Positions 53,463 through 62,809 of a stretch of 64,000 nucleotides of DNA are shown here, one piece after another. The DNA comes from Bdellovibrionia bacterium. GTDB lineage: Bacteria; Bdellovibrionota; Bdellovibrionia; Bdellovibrionales; JAGQZY01. The DNA lies in the NCBI GenBank assembly GCA_030427805.1, contig JAUICP010000004.1:414705-478704 (forward strand). Reading direction: 5' to 3'. Each line of letters opens with the position of its first letter. The first letter of the stretch is position 1. The notes beneath the pieces are model-generated. The model made no database searches. It worked only from the letters and a program-made list of their open reading frames with translations, and had not been told where the DNA came from. The position numbers were made by a program, and so were the translations under genes.

Positions 53463-54350
53463 ATGGGTGCAGCCGAAGATTTAAGAATTAAGCAAATAGT
53501 GGATCGAGTCGACGAACTACCGACTCTTCCCGCTGTCGTCTATGAGGTCACTGAAATTATCAATGATCCCATGTCATCGACTGCTGATGTCGAAGCTGTT
53601 ATGTCTAACGACCCTTCTCTAACAGCCAAGGTTTTAAAATTGGCGAACTCAGCCTACTATGCAATTCCTGGTGGTGTTTCGAGTCTCGCTCGAGCCATTG
53701 GCTATATTGGTTACGATACCGTTCAACAACTCGTTTTATCAGCGTCGATCATTGATTCGGTAAAAATCGATTCACAAGGTTCTTTTGACCCCACTCAGTT
53801 TTGGTGTCACTGCATGGGTGTAGCAATGGCCGGCGAAACAATCGCAAAAGAAATGGACCTCAATGGTTCTTCTGACATTTTCACATGTGGCCTCGTTCAC
53901 GATATAGGCAAGCTAGCGATATTTTTACTTCTACCGGAACAGTTTGAACAAGTCAGAAAAACCGCTCTCGAGAAAGATATTACTTTCTTACAAGCCGAAA
54001 AAGAATTGGGTCATATCACTCACACCGAGATCGGTGAGATTTTGGCACAAAAGTGGAAACTTCCGGCCAAAATTAGAAATACAATTAAATACCATCACGA
54101 AGCAAACCCCGAAAAGAGACACGGGGTCTCTTCGGAAGCAAATACCATAATCGATATTATTCACGTCGCTAACCTATTTGTTCATGCTCTTAAATTCGGC
54201 GATAGTGGTCATAGAAAGGCTTCAGGCGTTCCTAAAGCCGTCATCGAGCGCCTGCAACTGAGCCCAAATCAAGTCAAAGATCTTCTGGGCAATATAAAAT
54301 TGAGCCTCGACAATGCAGAGGGATTTTTAAAAGTTATCGGAGTTGGCTAA
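53463..54350 (+). CDS. HDOD-domain signalling protein
   Basis: A 295-residue protein with the HDOD domain (LPTLPAVVYEVTEIINDP, MSNDPSLTAKVLKLANSAYY, GYIGYDTVQQLVLSASI, CGLVHDIGKLAIFL). HDOD proteins are HD-like regulators of signalling that commonly sit next to receivers and kinases. The motif keeps HD in VHDIGK but lacks the full HD-GYP signature, so hydrolysis of c-di-GMP is unlikely. It ends 1 bp into the next gene. Confidence 0.88.
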   Translation: MGAAEDLRIKQIVDRVDELPTLPAVVYEVTEIINDPMSSTADVEAVMSNDPSLTAKVLKLANSAYYAIPGGVSSLARAIGYIGYDTVQQLVLSASIIDSVKIDSQGSFDPTQFWCHCMGVAMAGETIAKEMDLNGSSDIFTCGLVHDIGKLAIFLLLPEQFEQVRKTALEKDITFLQAEKELGHITHTEIGEILAQKWKLPAKIRNTIKYHHEANPEKRHGVSSEANTIIDIIHVANLFVHALKFGDSGHRKASGVPKAVIERLQLSPNQVKDLLGNIKLSLDNAEGFLKVIGVG

Positions 54351-55561
54351 TGGCTAACGATGGCAAAAAAAACCTCCACCAGTCCATTTCAGATCAAGCA
54401 ATGATGGGAATTGTCGCCTTTGAGATCGAAAATCACAATAGCTTTTACGCCAATGATCTCGCCCTTGAGACTCTCGAGTATTCTGAATTTGATCCCAATG
54501 CCAAGCCAGAGTTTAAAATTGACCAACTCTACCCGGATCCGGCTAAGGGCGGAAACTATAAATTATTTAACGAGGATCTCCTTAAACATCAGGGATTTTA
54601 CCAAGACGTCCTCGTTAAAAAATTTGATGGTACCAATTTCGTCGGAAATCTCGGCATCAAAAAGGTCGAAGCCTCTGAGGGTGAATTTATTCTCATCATG
54701 TTTCAAGATGTCACCTATCAGAAGAAACTCCAACGTGAGATCAATCAAAAGCAGGTCGAAATTCGCAGGGCCCATGAAGAGTTACTCAAGCAAAACCAAC
54801 AGCTCAAAGAACTCGACTTGGCAAAAGATCGATTTATCGCCCTCACAACTCACGAATTGCGAACACCCTTGTCAGCGATGATCGCTACCAGCGAAGTCTT
54901 AAAATACAAGCTCTACGACGATGACAAGCAAATGGAAGAGTTTATAAATACGATTTACCAGCAGGGATTTCACCTATTGGAACTCGTTAACGACATTCTC
55001 GATTTCGCCAAAGTTCAAGCCGGCAAAATGGACTTCTATATCCAAGAGCAAGAAGTGTATGACCTGGTCAAAAAGACGGTCGACGAGCAAAATGACTACG
55101 CTAAAAAGAGCTCTATCACGATCAAAATGGAAGAGAAAAAGGGCGAACTCAAATGTTACTTCGACCGACCTCGGCTCAGACAAGTTCTCAACAATGTGGT
55201 GAGCAACTCGATTAAATACAATCGAAAAGGTGGCGATGTCCTCGTTCAATTTAAAGAAGATGAGTCCATCGTTTGCATTGTCATTAAAGATTCCGGGGTC
55301 GGAATTCCCGCCGATAAAATTGACTCGGTGTTCAATGAGTTTGAGACCCTAGAAAAAGTCAGCCGACATCACAAAGGAACAGGCCTGGGTATGCCCATTT
55401 CTAAGCGCCTGATCGAGAATATGGGTGGTAAGATCTGGCTTGAGAGCGAAGTCGACGCAGGAACAACCTTTTATATCGAAATTCCCAAAACCAAAGTCCT
55501 CGAAGACCCTGAAGTTTACAGGGAAAGAGACGAAGACGACTTCGATTTAATCGCTTCTTAG
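54350..55561 (+). CDS. Soluble PAS-type sensor histidine kinase
   Basis: A 403-residue cytoplasmic kinase with no membrane helix. An N-terminal PAS-like domain (about 15-125) is followed by a helical linker and the HisKA dimer helix with His168 (TTHELRTPLSAM). The ATPase domain has NNVVSNSIKYNRKGG, IKDSGVGIPADK and GTGLGMPISKRL. It overlaps the HDOD gene by one base (TAATG) and is probably the kinase for the receiver at 53016. Confidence 0.93.
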   Translation: MANDGKKNLHQSISDQAMMGIVAFEIENHNSFYANDLALETLEYSEFDPNAKPEFKIDQLYPDPAKGGNYKLFNEDLLKHQGFYQDVLVKKFDGTNFVGNLGIKKVEASEGEFILIMFQDVTYQKKLQREINQKQVEIRRAHEELLKQNQQLKELDLAKDRFIALTTHELRTPLSAMIATSEVLKYKLYDDDKQMEEFINTIYQQGFHLLELVNDILDFAKVQAGKMDFYIQEQEVYDLVKKTVDEQNDYAKKSSITIKMEEKKGELKCYFDRPRLRQVLNNVVSNSIKYNRKGGDVLVQFKEDESIVCIVIKDSGVGIPADKIDSVFNEFETLEKVSRHHKGTGLGMPISKRLIENMGGKIWLESEVDAGTTFYIEIPKTKVLEDPEVYRERDEDDFDLIAS

Positions 55562-55624
55562 ACAGCCGCGTTAGTCGCTAATTTCTTTAAACATTTCCCG
55601 AGCTTTGCTATTTTCCCATGACCT

Positions 55625-57346
55625 ATGGAATGTTTAATGTTGCAGAGCAGAATTCCCATTTCAATTCTGACTCTGTTTTTCACAGTTTTAATGGCGGCTC
55701 CCCAAAGCCAAGCCACAAAAAGGGCAAACCTCTCTGTTGCTCCTTACAACTTCTGTGAATTAACTGATCAAAAGGTTCATTGCTGGGGACAGACTGGTGA
55801 ATTTAGAAATGCCAATTACCGAACTGAAGATCCTTCAACAACAAACATCATTCACTTGGGCAATAATCTCTGTCGGGTTTCAAATCGGAGTGTCATCTGC
55901 AATGACGTTCCGATTTTTTCTGGCTTCTCAAATATCAAAGCCTTTTCAAGTTTTGAAGATAAGTTTTGTATCATTACGAATACCGGGCTTCAATGCCACG
56001 GGAGTTTTCGATTTGATTGGCAAACGTTTGCATTCACCTTAGACTCTCCCATCGATGTCGCCGTTGGCGACGCCCACCTTTGTGTTATCGATGGCCCCAA
56101 TGTCAAATGTGTGGGCGAAAAGTTTACCTGGAGGGATCTCGGTCAAGATACTCCTCCGAAGAGACGGTTTACCAACCCCCGACAGATTACAGCGGGTCGA
56201 TTACATACCTGTCTTCTCAATAACAGTGAAGTCATTTGCTGGGGTGATAATCGCTCCGGTAAATTGAGCCCTCCCGATTCAACAGAGTTTATCCAAAAAA
56301 TCAGCTCGGGCCATAATCACACCTGCTTTATGACTGATAAGGATATTAGTTGCTGGGGTGAAAACTATGCCGACCGTTTGGCCGTACCCGACCTCAAAGG
56401 TCCAAAAGAATTAGTGACGGGTTCAGATACGTCCTGTGCCCGCGACGAAGAGGGTATTAAGTGCTGGGGAAGAAACTCCACTGAGTTTGCAATATCAATT
56501 GCTCCGACATCGAGTCCCGCCCAGTCCATTCATTTGGGCGAAGGCTTTTCCTGCCTCTTCAACATTTCCAGTGAAGGTTTGTGTTGGGGAGACACCCGTT
56601 TTCAACTCACATCGATTCCTGATATTGACGAAATTCAAGCCGGTCGCCATTTTGTCTGTATTCGCCAAGGACACTTTATCGAGTGCCATAACAACAATAG
56701 CGAAGTAACAGGCATCGAAAGAAACGCCCCATTCAATTCAACTGGAAAACTCTTTGCCGGTGAAAACTTCGCCTGTGCACTCTTCGAAGGAAAGGCCGAA
56801 TGCTGGGGTGAAAATCAAAATAAACAACTCTATGTTCCAGTTGATCTCACGAATATTCAAAGCCTTGCCCTCGGTGGCGTTCACGGCTGCGCCTTAACCG
56901 AAGATAATAAGGTAAGATGCTGGGGAGCTTACACCTGTGATAGTCGCAAAAGACCTTGTTGGGGCTATAATCAGATGGGTGAACTCGATGTTCCGGCCAA
57001 TCTTTCCATGGTCAAACAAGTCGTTGCTGGAACCGCCCACACCTGCGCATTAGACGAAAATGGCGTTCAATGTTGGGGTGACAACTATTGGGGACAAACC
57101 GACGTCCCCGAAGACTTGGGTGAGGTTCAAAGTATTTACGCCAAAGGTGAATTGACCTGCGCCATGAACGGACGCCAACTCAAATGCTGGGGTAACACCT
57201 ACGGCTTTATTAATCAAATTGAGCTTGAAGCCGACGAGCGCTTTGCCCTTGGCTATGGACAGTACTGTACTTTTGGTTCAGCAAAGGGTGTTCAATGCTG
57301 GGGCGACAATCGCCGCGCCCAATGTATCGCCCCCCAAATCATGTAA
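55625..57346 (+). CDS. Secreted RCC1-like beta-propeller repeat protein
   Basis: A 573-residue protein with a signal peptide (about 1-30, ending SQATK) and about a dozen repeats whose core is hydrophobic-x-CWGDN or CWGEN (for example VICWGDN, ISCWGEN, VQCWGDN). This is the RCC1/BLIP-II type repeat of a seven-bladed propeller, with Cys and Trp at fixed positions, which suggests interblade disulfides. It has no catalytic motif. RCC1-like secreted proteins often bind peptides or other proteins. ATG at 55625 or 55637 may be used. Its stop codon lies in the long palindrome. Confidence 0.85.
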   Translation: MECLMLQSRIPISILTLFFTVLMAAPQSQATKRANLSVAPYNFCELTDQKVHCWGQTGEFRNANYRTEDPSTTNIIHLGNNLCRVSNRSVICNDVPIFSGFSNIKAFSSFEDKFCIITNTGLQCHGSFRFDWQTFAFTLDSPIDVAVGDAHLCVIDGPNVKCVGEKFTWRDLGQDTPPKRRFTNPRQITAGRLHTCLLNNSEVICWGDNRSGKLSPPDSTEFIQKISSGHNHTCFMTDKDISCWGENYADRLAVPDLKGPKELVTGSDTSCARDEEGIKCWGRNSTEFAISIAPTSSPAQSIHLGEGFSCLFNISSEGLCWGDTRFQLTSIPDIDEIQAGRHFVCIRQGHFIECHNNNSEVTGIERNAPFNSTGKLFAGENFACALFEGKAECWGENQNKQLYVPVDLTNIQSLALGGVHGCALTEDNKVRCWGAYTCDSRKRPCWGYNQMGELDVPANLSMVKQVVAGTAHTCALDENGVQCWGDNYWGQTDVPEDLGEVQSIYAKGELTCAMNGRQLKCWGNTYGFINQIELEADERFALGYGQYCTFGSAKGVQCWGDNRRAQCIAPQIM

Positions 57347-57641
57347 GCCCTATTCTATTCGCCCATTTTTTGATCACCTTCTATTTTGACTTTGTTCTAG
57401 GGAACTGTGACTTCTAACTCTCTTCCTCAGACAGTCCTCACTTCCACTATCTATCGCATACCACATATTGCGAGGATCTCCGCAAGGCGGCTATGCCGCC
57501 GAGGACCTGACGAGCAATACGGATGGGAGACGATAGATAGGGGAAGCTGCGGAACTCGTCAGAGAGAAGGAGTCACAGTTCCCTAGAAAAAGAAAACAGA
57601 AGGACACTTTAAAATGGGCGAATAGAATAGGGCTTACATGA
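57339..57641. repeat. 303-bp imperfect palindrome with perfect 31-bp ends
   Basis: The outer arms (57339-57369 and 57611-57641) are perfect inverted copies for 31 bp and include the stop codon of the RCC1 gene. Inside them, TTCTAGGGAACTGTGACT (57395-57412) pairs with its complement at 57571-57588, CTATCTATCG (57447-57456) with 57531-57540, and GGCGGC-TAT-GCCGCC (57486-57500) forms the centre. It fills the whole gap between the convergent RCC1 and thiolase genes. It may be a MITE-like relic, a two-way terminator or a structured RNA. No direct target-site duplication is apparent at the ends. Confidence 0.9.
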
Positions 57642-58916
57642 CTAGCGTTCGATGATCGCCGAGACGCCCATTCCGCCGGCCGTACAAATCGAAATCAAGC
57701 CTTTGCTCTTACCCGTTTCGTGAAGTGACTTGGCTAGTGTTGCTACAATTCTCGCTCCCGTTGCAGCAAATGGATGGCCGAGGGCTACGCTTCCCCCATT
57801 GATATTCATTTTATCGCGATCAATAGTACCGAGAGCTCCATCCTTACCGAGTCTCTTGCGACAATAGTCATCCGACTCCCACGCCTTGAGAGTGCAAAGC
57901 ACCTGGGCTGCAAAGGCTTCGTGAATTTCATAGACATCGAAATCTTGAAGCTTCATATCCACACGATCCAGCATGCGACTCACTGCCACTGTAGGAGCCA
58001 TCAACAAACCTTCTCCATCGACATAATCAACGGCAGCCTGTTGGGTAGTTTTAAAGTAAGCCAAAACTTCCCAGCCCTTTTCTTTAGCGTATTCCTCAGA
58101 ACATAAAAGAACAGCCGCGGCTCCATCGGTGAGTGCCGTCGAATTCGCCGCCGTTAAAGTTCCCTTTCCACTCTTCTTGTCGAAAGCGGGTTTCAAAGTT
58201 CCCATTTTTTCTAAAGTGGTGTCGGGCCTTAAAATAGCATCTTGACTCAATCCACGGTGGGCTGTGATCAGGTCAGAGTAAAAACCTCTTTCGTAGGCTT
58301 GAAAGCCTTTTTGATGGGACTCATAAGCCAACTGATCTTGGTCTTCCCGAGAAATTTCCCACTCCTGGGCCATCATCTCACAATGCTGTCCCATGGATTT
58401 ACCGGTTCGAGGCTCAGAAACTCCAGGAAAAACAGGAGTAATATCCTTAAAGCGCATGCCTAGAAGAGGTTTTACTTTTTGCCCAGGAGTCTTTCCTCCG
58501 CGAGCCGCTAACATTTTTTGTGTAAAAGATTTCGGAAACAAAACAGGTAAATCACTGTTGGTATCAACACCACCGGCAATTCCCACGTCAATCTGTCCTA
58601 AAGCAATTTTGTGGGCGATTTGGGTGACCGTCTCTAAACTCGTTCCACAGGCTCGAGTTACATCATACGCTGGAGTCGTTCGAGCTAAACCACAACCTTG
58701 AACACTCTCTCGTGTTAAATTCCAATCTCCCGGAAACTTCATGACAGCACCAGCGGCAACTTCGTCAATTTCTTGTCCTTCGAGGCCAAATTGCTCAACG
58801 AGTCCGCGAAAGGCCTGAGTTAAAAGACTTTGGTTAGAGTCCTGGGCATAGGCTGTAAAAGACCGAACAAATGGGATCCTCTGACCACCGACAATAGCGA
58901 CTCTTCTTGGTTCCAT
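57642..58916 (-). CDS. Acetyl-CoA acyltransferase (thiolase), FadI-like
   Basis: A 424-residue thiolase. The nucleophile Cys90 lies in TRACGTSLE, His and Cys of the other active-site motifs in NINGGSVALGHPFAATGAR and ICTAGGMGVSAI, and the N-terminus reads RRVAIVGGQRIPF. It would cleave 3-ketoacyl-CoA in beta-oxidation or make acetoacetyl-CoA. The ATG at 58916 is chosen because AAGGAG lies six bases before it; a longer TTG start would overlap that site. The family is FadI-like by length and sequence. No fadJ partner is next to it. Confidence 0.93.
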   Translation of the reverse strand: MEPRRVAIVGGQRIPFVRSFTAYAQDSNQSLLTQAFRGLVEQFGLEGQEIDEVAAGAVMKFPGDWNLTRESVQGCGLARTTPAYDVTRACGTSLETVTQIAHKIALGQIDVGIAGGVDTNSDLPVLFPKSFTQKMLAARGGKTPGQKVKPLLGMRFKDITPVFPGVSEPRTGKSMGQHCEMMAQEWEISREDQDQLAYESHQKGFQAYERGFYSDLITAHRGLSQDAILRPDTTLEKMGTLKPAFDKKSGKGTLTAANSTALTDGAAAVLLCSEEYAKEKGWEVLAYFKTTQQAAVDYVDGEGLLMAPTVAVSRMLDRVDMKLQDFDVYEIHEAFAAQVLCTLKAWESDDYCRKRLGKDGALGTIDRDKMNINGGSVALGHPFAATGARIVATLAKSLHETGKSKGLISICTAGGMGVSAIIER

Positions 58917-59179
58917 GAAATACTCCTTCAAATCAAAATCAGTTCTAAAAGTTTATCTCTGCCCGGGAGTCTTGTTAAGAACAAAACAGACCTAAAGAAT
59001 AACTAAATAAGTCGCTAACAATGGGCCTTTTGGGTGGGGATGGACGCCCTATGTCACAATCTCGACCCTGGCTCTGGTTTCGACATTAAGCTTAAAAGAT
59101 TCATTGGGCTTTAAAACCCTTACTCGTAAAATAAGCGATCTATCCCTACTGTTTAAAAAACTATGAATCCGCAGTCAGC

Positions 59180-59199
59180 TAAGGTATCACCTCCTTATG
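59180..59199 (+). promoter_or_regulatory. Start-site hairpin with an anti-Shine-Dalgarno sequence before the photolyase
   Basis: TAAGG (59180-59184) can pair with CCTTA (59193-59197), which includes the A of the start codon, leaving an 8-nt loop. The segment ATCACCTCCTTA (59186-59197) equals the last 12 bases of typical 16S rRNA, i.e. the anti-SD side. The only SD-like bases (AAGG) are therefore in the stem. This could control translation of the photolyase, or the match may be accidental. Confidence 0.4.
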
Positions 59200-60504
59200 A
59201 GAGTATTTTGGTTTCGTCGAGATTTACGCCTCGAAGACAATAGAGGTCTAGCAGCTGCATTGAAACAGTCGGCAGAAGACGGTATTCCCGTCCAATGCCT
59301 TTTTATATTTGATCGCAACATACTTGAAAAACTCGAGGATAAAGACGATGCCCGACTTCACTTTATTCACGAAACTCTAGTGGATCTGAATAAAGAACTT
59401 CAATCCCATGGGTCCTCGCTTTTAACCTTTTACTCAAAGCCCCTGGATGTTTTTAAAGAGCTGATCACCGAGGGTAAATTACAATCCGTTTACACGAACC
59501 ACGATTATGAACCCTACGCGATCGAGAGGGATCACGATGTCTCGCAGCTCTTAAAAAAACACTCTGTCGATTTCCACACCTTCAAAGATCAGGTGATTTT
59601 TGAAAAGTCCGAAGTTGTAAAGAATGATGGTAAGCCCTACACCGTTTTTACGCCCTATAAAAACCGCTGGCTGAGTCTTTTTGACGAAAAACAAATTCGC
59701 CCCGTTCAGACCAAGAAATATTTCCCTCACCTGATTCAAAAGAAGAGCCATAAAGTTATTCCGCTCAAAGAGATGGGCTTCAAAGAAAGCTCCATCGAAA
59801 TTCCCGGAAGAGTCATCTCTAAGAAAATTCTCGAAGTTTACGACAAACAAAGGGATTTCCCGGCCATTGATGGAACATCTAAGCTGGGTATTCACCTCAG
59901 GTTTGGCACTTTGAGTCCTAGAAAAGCCATGGCCGTCGCCATCAAGACCAACAAGACTTGGCAGTCAGAACTCATCTGGCGTGAGTTCTTTATGCAAATT
60001 CTTTTTCACTTCCCTCACGTGGTCAAAGGAGCTTTCCGCTCCCAGTATGATGCGATTCCCTGGCGCAATGATAAAAAAGATTTTAAAGCCTGGTGCCAAG
60101 GAAAAACTGGTTACCCACTCGTCGATGCGGGAATGCGCGAACTCAACGAAACCGGTTATATGCACAATCGAGTTCGTATGTTGGTGGCAAGCTTTCTTAC
60201 GAAACACTTACTCATTGATTGGCGTTGGGGTGAGGCCTACTTTGCGCGAAAACTACTCGACTTTGAGCTTTCGGCTAACAACGGAAATTGGCAGTGGGCC
60301 GCCGGCACGGGCTGCGACGCGGCTCCTTACTTTCGAATCTTCAACCCCGAGACGCAAATCAAGAAGTTCGACAAAGATCTCCAATACATCAGAACTTGGG
60401 TTCCTGATCTCGATTCTCCTGAGTACCCAGAACCAATTGTAGACCATAAGTTCGCCAGGGAGCGTGCTCTGGAGACTTACAAAAAAGCTCTAAACAAAGA
60501 CTAA
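59197..60504 (+). CDS. phrB: Cryptochrome/DNA photolyase family, CPD class I type
   Basis: A 435-residue FAD enzyme that repairs UV cyclobutane dimers with blue light. It opens with VFWFRRDLRLEDN, has the FAD-binding ELIWREFFMQIL, GKTGYPLVDAGMRELNETGYMHNRVRM (in outline), the DWRWGEAYFARKLLDFELSANNGNWQW part of the electron-transfer and active-site region (in outline), and ends with PYFRIFNPETQIKKFD. The AAGTGC-type Cys in TGCDAAPYF differs from the usual Thr. A cryptochrome without repair function cannot be excluded by sequence alone. Confidence 0.93.
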   Translation: MRVFWFRRDLRLEDNRGLAAALKQSAEDGIPVQCLFIFDRNILEKLEDKDDARLHFIHETLVDLNKELQSHGSSLLTFYSKPLDVFKELITEGKLQSVYTNHDYEPYAIERDHDVSQLLKKHSVDFHTFKDQVIFEKSEVVKNDGKPYTVFTPYKNRWLSLFDEKQIRPVQTKKYFPHLIQKKSHKVIPLKEMGFKESSIEIPGRVISKKILEVYDKQRDFPAIDGTSKLGIHLRFGTLSPRKAMAVAIKTNKTWQSELIWREFFMQILFHFPHVVKGAFRSQYDAIPWRNDKKDFKAWCQGKTGYPLVDAGMRELNETGYMHNRVRMLVASFLTKHLLIDWRWGEAYFARKLLDFELSANNGNWQWAAGTGCDAAPYFRIFNPETQIKKFDKDLQYIRTWVPDLDSPEYPEPIVDHKFARERALETYKKALNKD

Positions 60505-62804
60505 TAGACAATAGAAAAATGACTTCGACTCGTGTGTCCAGAGTTCGATATACAGAGAATCTTATGGAAACCCTTTTTGAGTTTTAGATAATTCTGCAAA
60601 GTACTTTCTTGTGAAAATTTCTTACCATTCAGGTAACATCGGCTTTTTCGCGAGTCCCCTTTGATTTTTAAAGGAATCATGGCTCCTTCTTCTTCTGAAA
60701 CGTCAGTCATTCTATAGACAAAGTTATTTTTAGGAAGCTCGATCTCTATTACCGAATCTACAATCACTCGCTTTCCACACTGAGGATGAACTTTCGGACG
60801 ACTGTGTATTAAAATGTTGTTCTCTTTAAACCAAGATTGAATATTGGTCGGAATATCAAGATAACTCACTTTCTTAAACTCCCCTTCGTAGTTTTGACAG
60901 CTCCGATTGACCTGAAGGCCCGTTATAGGATCAGCAAGAAAATGTTTATGAAAAGGACAGGGACTGACATCAACTATCCCCTTCGGTTTAAGAGCTTTCG
61001 CTCGGTGTTTACAATTTTCTGTCGGTAAAAATCCAGAGAAAGAACAAATTTCGATTTCTTCAAAATAGGAGCTCTTAAGACCAAGGCTTTTGACATTTTG
61101 CATGTCCTTGATTCGATCAAAAACATCAAAAACAATTGGTCCCGCTCGATCCGCTCCGACGAGAGCAGGGCTAGCCGTATTATTTAGATTTCCGAGCCAT
61201 ACCCCAACTGTGTACTTGGAAGTCATCCCTATGGCCCAAGCATCCCTTCGCCCTTGGCTAGTTCCAGTTTTCCAATAAATCGTTTGAATTGAGCTTGCCT
61301 TTTCGGGACCGGCAGAAAGAATGGGCCGCTTATTTTCTTTAAGGGCCTGAAGAGTCAATAGCGTAGCGCCCGGGTTCATCCACTGTACTTCTGGCTTTTC
61401 AAGATTCTTTAATACACTGACCTCTCTAAATAGACCAAGACGAGTAAAACTGTGAAACATTTGTACGAGTTCGAACAAACTCAATTCTATGCCTCCAACG
61501 ATCATAGAAAGGCCGACCTCTTGTCGGTCAATGGACTCAGAAATTCCTGCCACTCGCAAAAAAGATAGAAATTGTTGGAGTCGCTCTCCATCGAGACTCG
61601 ATATGAAGGGAATGTTTAGAGAAAGGGCTAAGGACTTCTTTAAGCTAACTAGCCCCCTAAACCCACCATCAAAATTTGATGGAATATAGTCCTTGTAAAA
61701 AAGGGGCACGTCTTCGACAAGTGATTCGGGCAAAAAGTAAGACTGACCAATAAGCCATGAGTACAAGAAAGGTTTTAAAGTGGAGCCGGTGGATCTCGGA
61801 ATTCGAACAGAATTGAAGCTTTGCCCTCTGGTCTTTTCCAAATAGTCAAAATTCCCAACTTCAGCGACGACTTCGGAGTTTTCATTATCAACAACGAGAA
61901 GGCCTATATTATTGATACCCAGTTTATTGTGGGATTCTTCGATCTGTTTAACAAAAGACTCCAAATCTCTCTGCAAATTGCGATCTATCGTCGTATGAAA
62001 TCGGTTCTTTTGCGGGTAATCTGTAAACAAGCTTCTGGTAAGATGGTAGGCGTCAGAGTAGCGAAAATTTTTGAATGATTCATGCTTCAAGCTAAGAGCA
62101 TCTTTTTTTTGCCTTGGACTCATTAACCCACAGGATTCCCAACGCTCATAAATTTGTTGAACCTTTTTGTCCCAAGCTTTTCTAGATAATGACCTCAAAC
62201 GATGGGGGTTTTGCGGAAGCAAGGCAAGACTCGCCATCTGGCGAATATTAAGGTCCCTTGGTCTAAGGCCATAAAGTATCACCGCTGCCGACTCAACTCC
62301 CTCTAAATTCGAACCATAGGGAGCAAAATTCAAATAGGCCTCCAATATTTCCTTTTTGGAGTATAAAAGTTCTAGCTTTAAAGCTTGCAGTGCTTCGATC
62401 AATTTATTTGATAGAGTCCTCGGCTTGGGCTGCAGAAGTCTTGCTAGCTGCATAGATATGGTTGAAGCTCCCGAGACAACCCTTCTGTGTTTGAGGTTTT
62501 GGTAAATCGCTCGAGCTAGAGAAAAACCATCGATACCAATGTGACTGTAAAACCTTTGATCTTCAAGGCATAGGATTCCCTTTACATAGAACTCCGGAAG
62601 GCTCTCCAGTTGGGTCTGAATCCGCCACTTATCGTCCTTTGAAAGACTAATTCGTAATGGGTAATCATTACGATCGTAGGTAATTTTAGAAGGCGGCTTG
62701 TGCAGGCGATCAGGGACTTTAACAAAAATCAAACTGAGGAGGAGTATGAAAACTCCTCCTAAAAATGAATACAAAGAGTACTTTAAAAAGTTCTTCTTAA
62801 GCAT
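60501..62804 (-). CDS. pbpC: Penicillin-binding protein 1C
   Basis: A 767-residue bifunctional peptidoglycan synthase with one N-terminal membrane helix (about 12-30). The glycosyltransferase domain shows EDQRFYSHIGIDGFSLARA and GASTISMQLARLL. The transpeptidase domain has STLK in GSTLKPFLYSWL and KTGTS in the C-terminal part, and the last 100 residues form the BiPBP-C domain of PBP1C. It overlaps the photolyase end by 4 bp, convergent. It is 5 bp from the alpha-2-macroglobulin gene, the common pair. Confidence 0.93.
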   Translation of the reverse strand: MLKKNFLKYSLYSFLGGVFILLLSLIFVKVPDRLHKPPSKITYDRNDYPLRISLSKDDKWRIQTQLESLPEFYVKGILCLEDQRFYSHIGIDGFSLARAIYQNLKHRRVVSGASTISMQLARLLQPKPRTLSNKLIEALQALKLELLYSKKEILEAYLNFAPYGSNLEGVESAAVILYGLRPRDLNIRQMASLALLPQNPHRLRSLSRKAWDKKVQQIYERWESCGLMSPRQKKDALSLKHESFKNFRYSDAYHLTRSLFTDYPQKNRFHTTIDRNLQRDLESFVKQIEESHNKLGINNIGLLVVDNENSEVVAEVGNFDYLEKTRGQSFNSVRIPRSTGSTLKPFLYSWLIGQSYFLPESLVEDVPLFYKDYIPSNFDGGFRGLVSLKKSLALSLNIPFISSLDGERLQQFLSFLRVAGISESIDRQEVGLSMIVGGIELSLFELVQMFHSFTRLGLFREVSVLKNLEKPEVQWMNPGATLLTLQALKENKRPILSAGPEKASSIQTIYWKTGTSQGRRDAWAIGMTSKYTVGVWLGNLNNTASPALVGADRAGPIVFDVFDRIKDMQNVKSLGLKSSYFEEIEICSFSGFLPTENCKHRAKALKPKGIVDVSPCPFHKHFLADPITGLQVNRSCQNYEGEFKKVSYLDIPTNIQSWFKENNILIHSRPKVHPQCGKRVIVDSVIEIELPKNNFVYRMTDVSEEEGAMIPLKIKGDSRKSRCYLNGKKFSQESTLQNYLKLKKGFHKILCISNSGHTSRSHFSIVY

Positions 62805-62809
62805 TGACC

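Noticed and set aside
57339-57641. Reading the palindrome as rRNA, tRNA or CRISPR
   Set aside because: No conserved rRNA or tRNA motif, and there are no regularly spaced short direct repeats.
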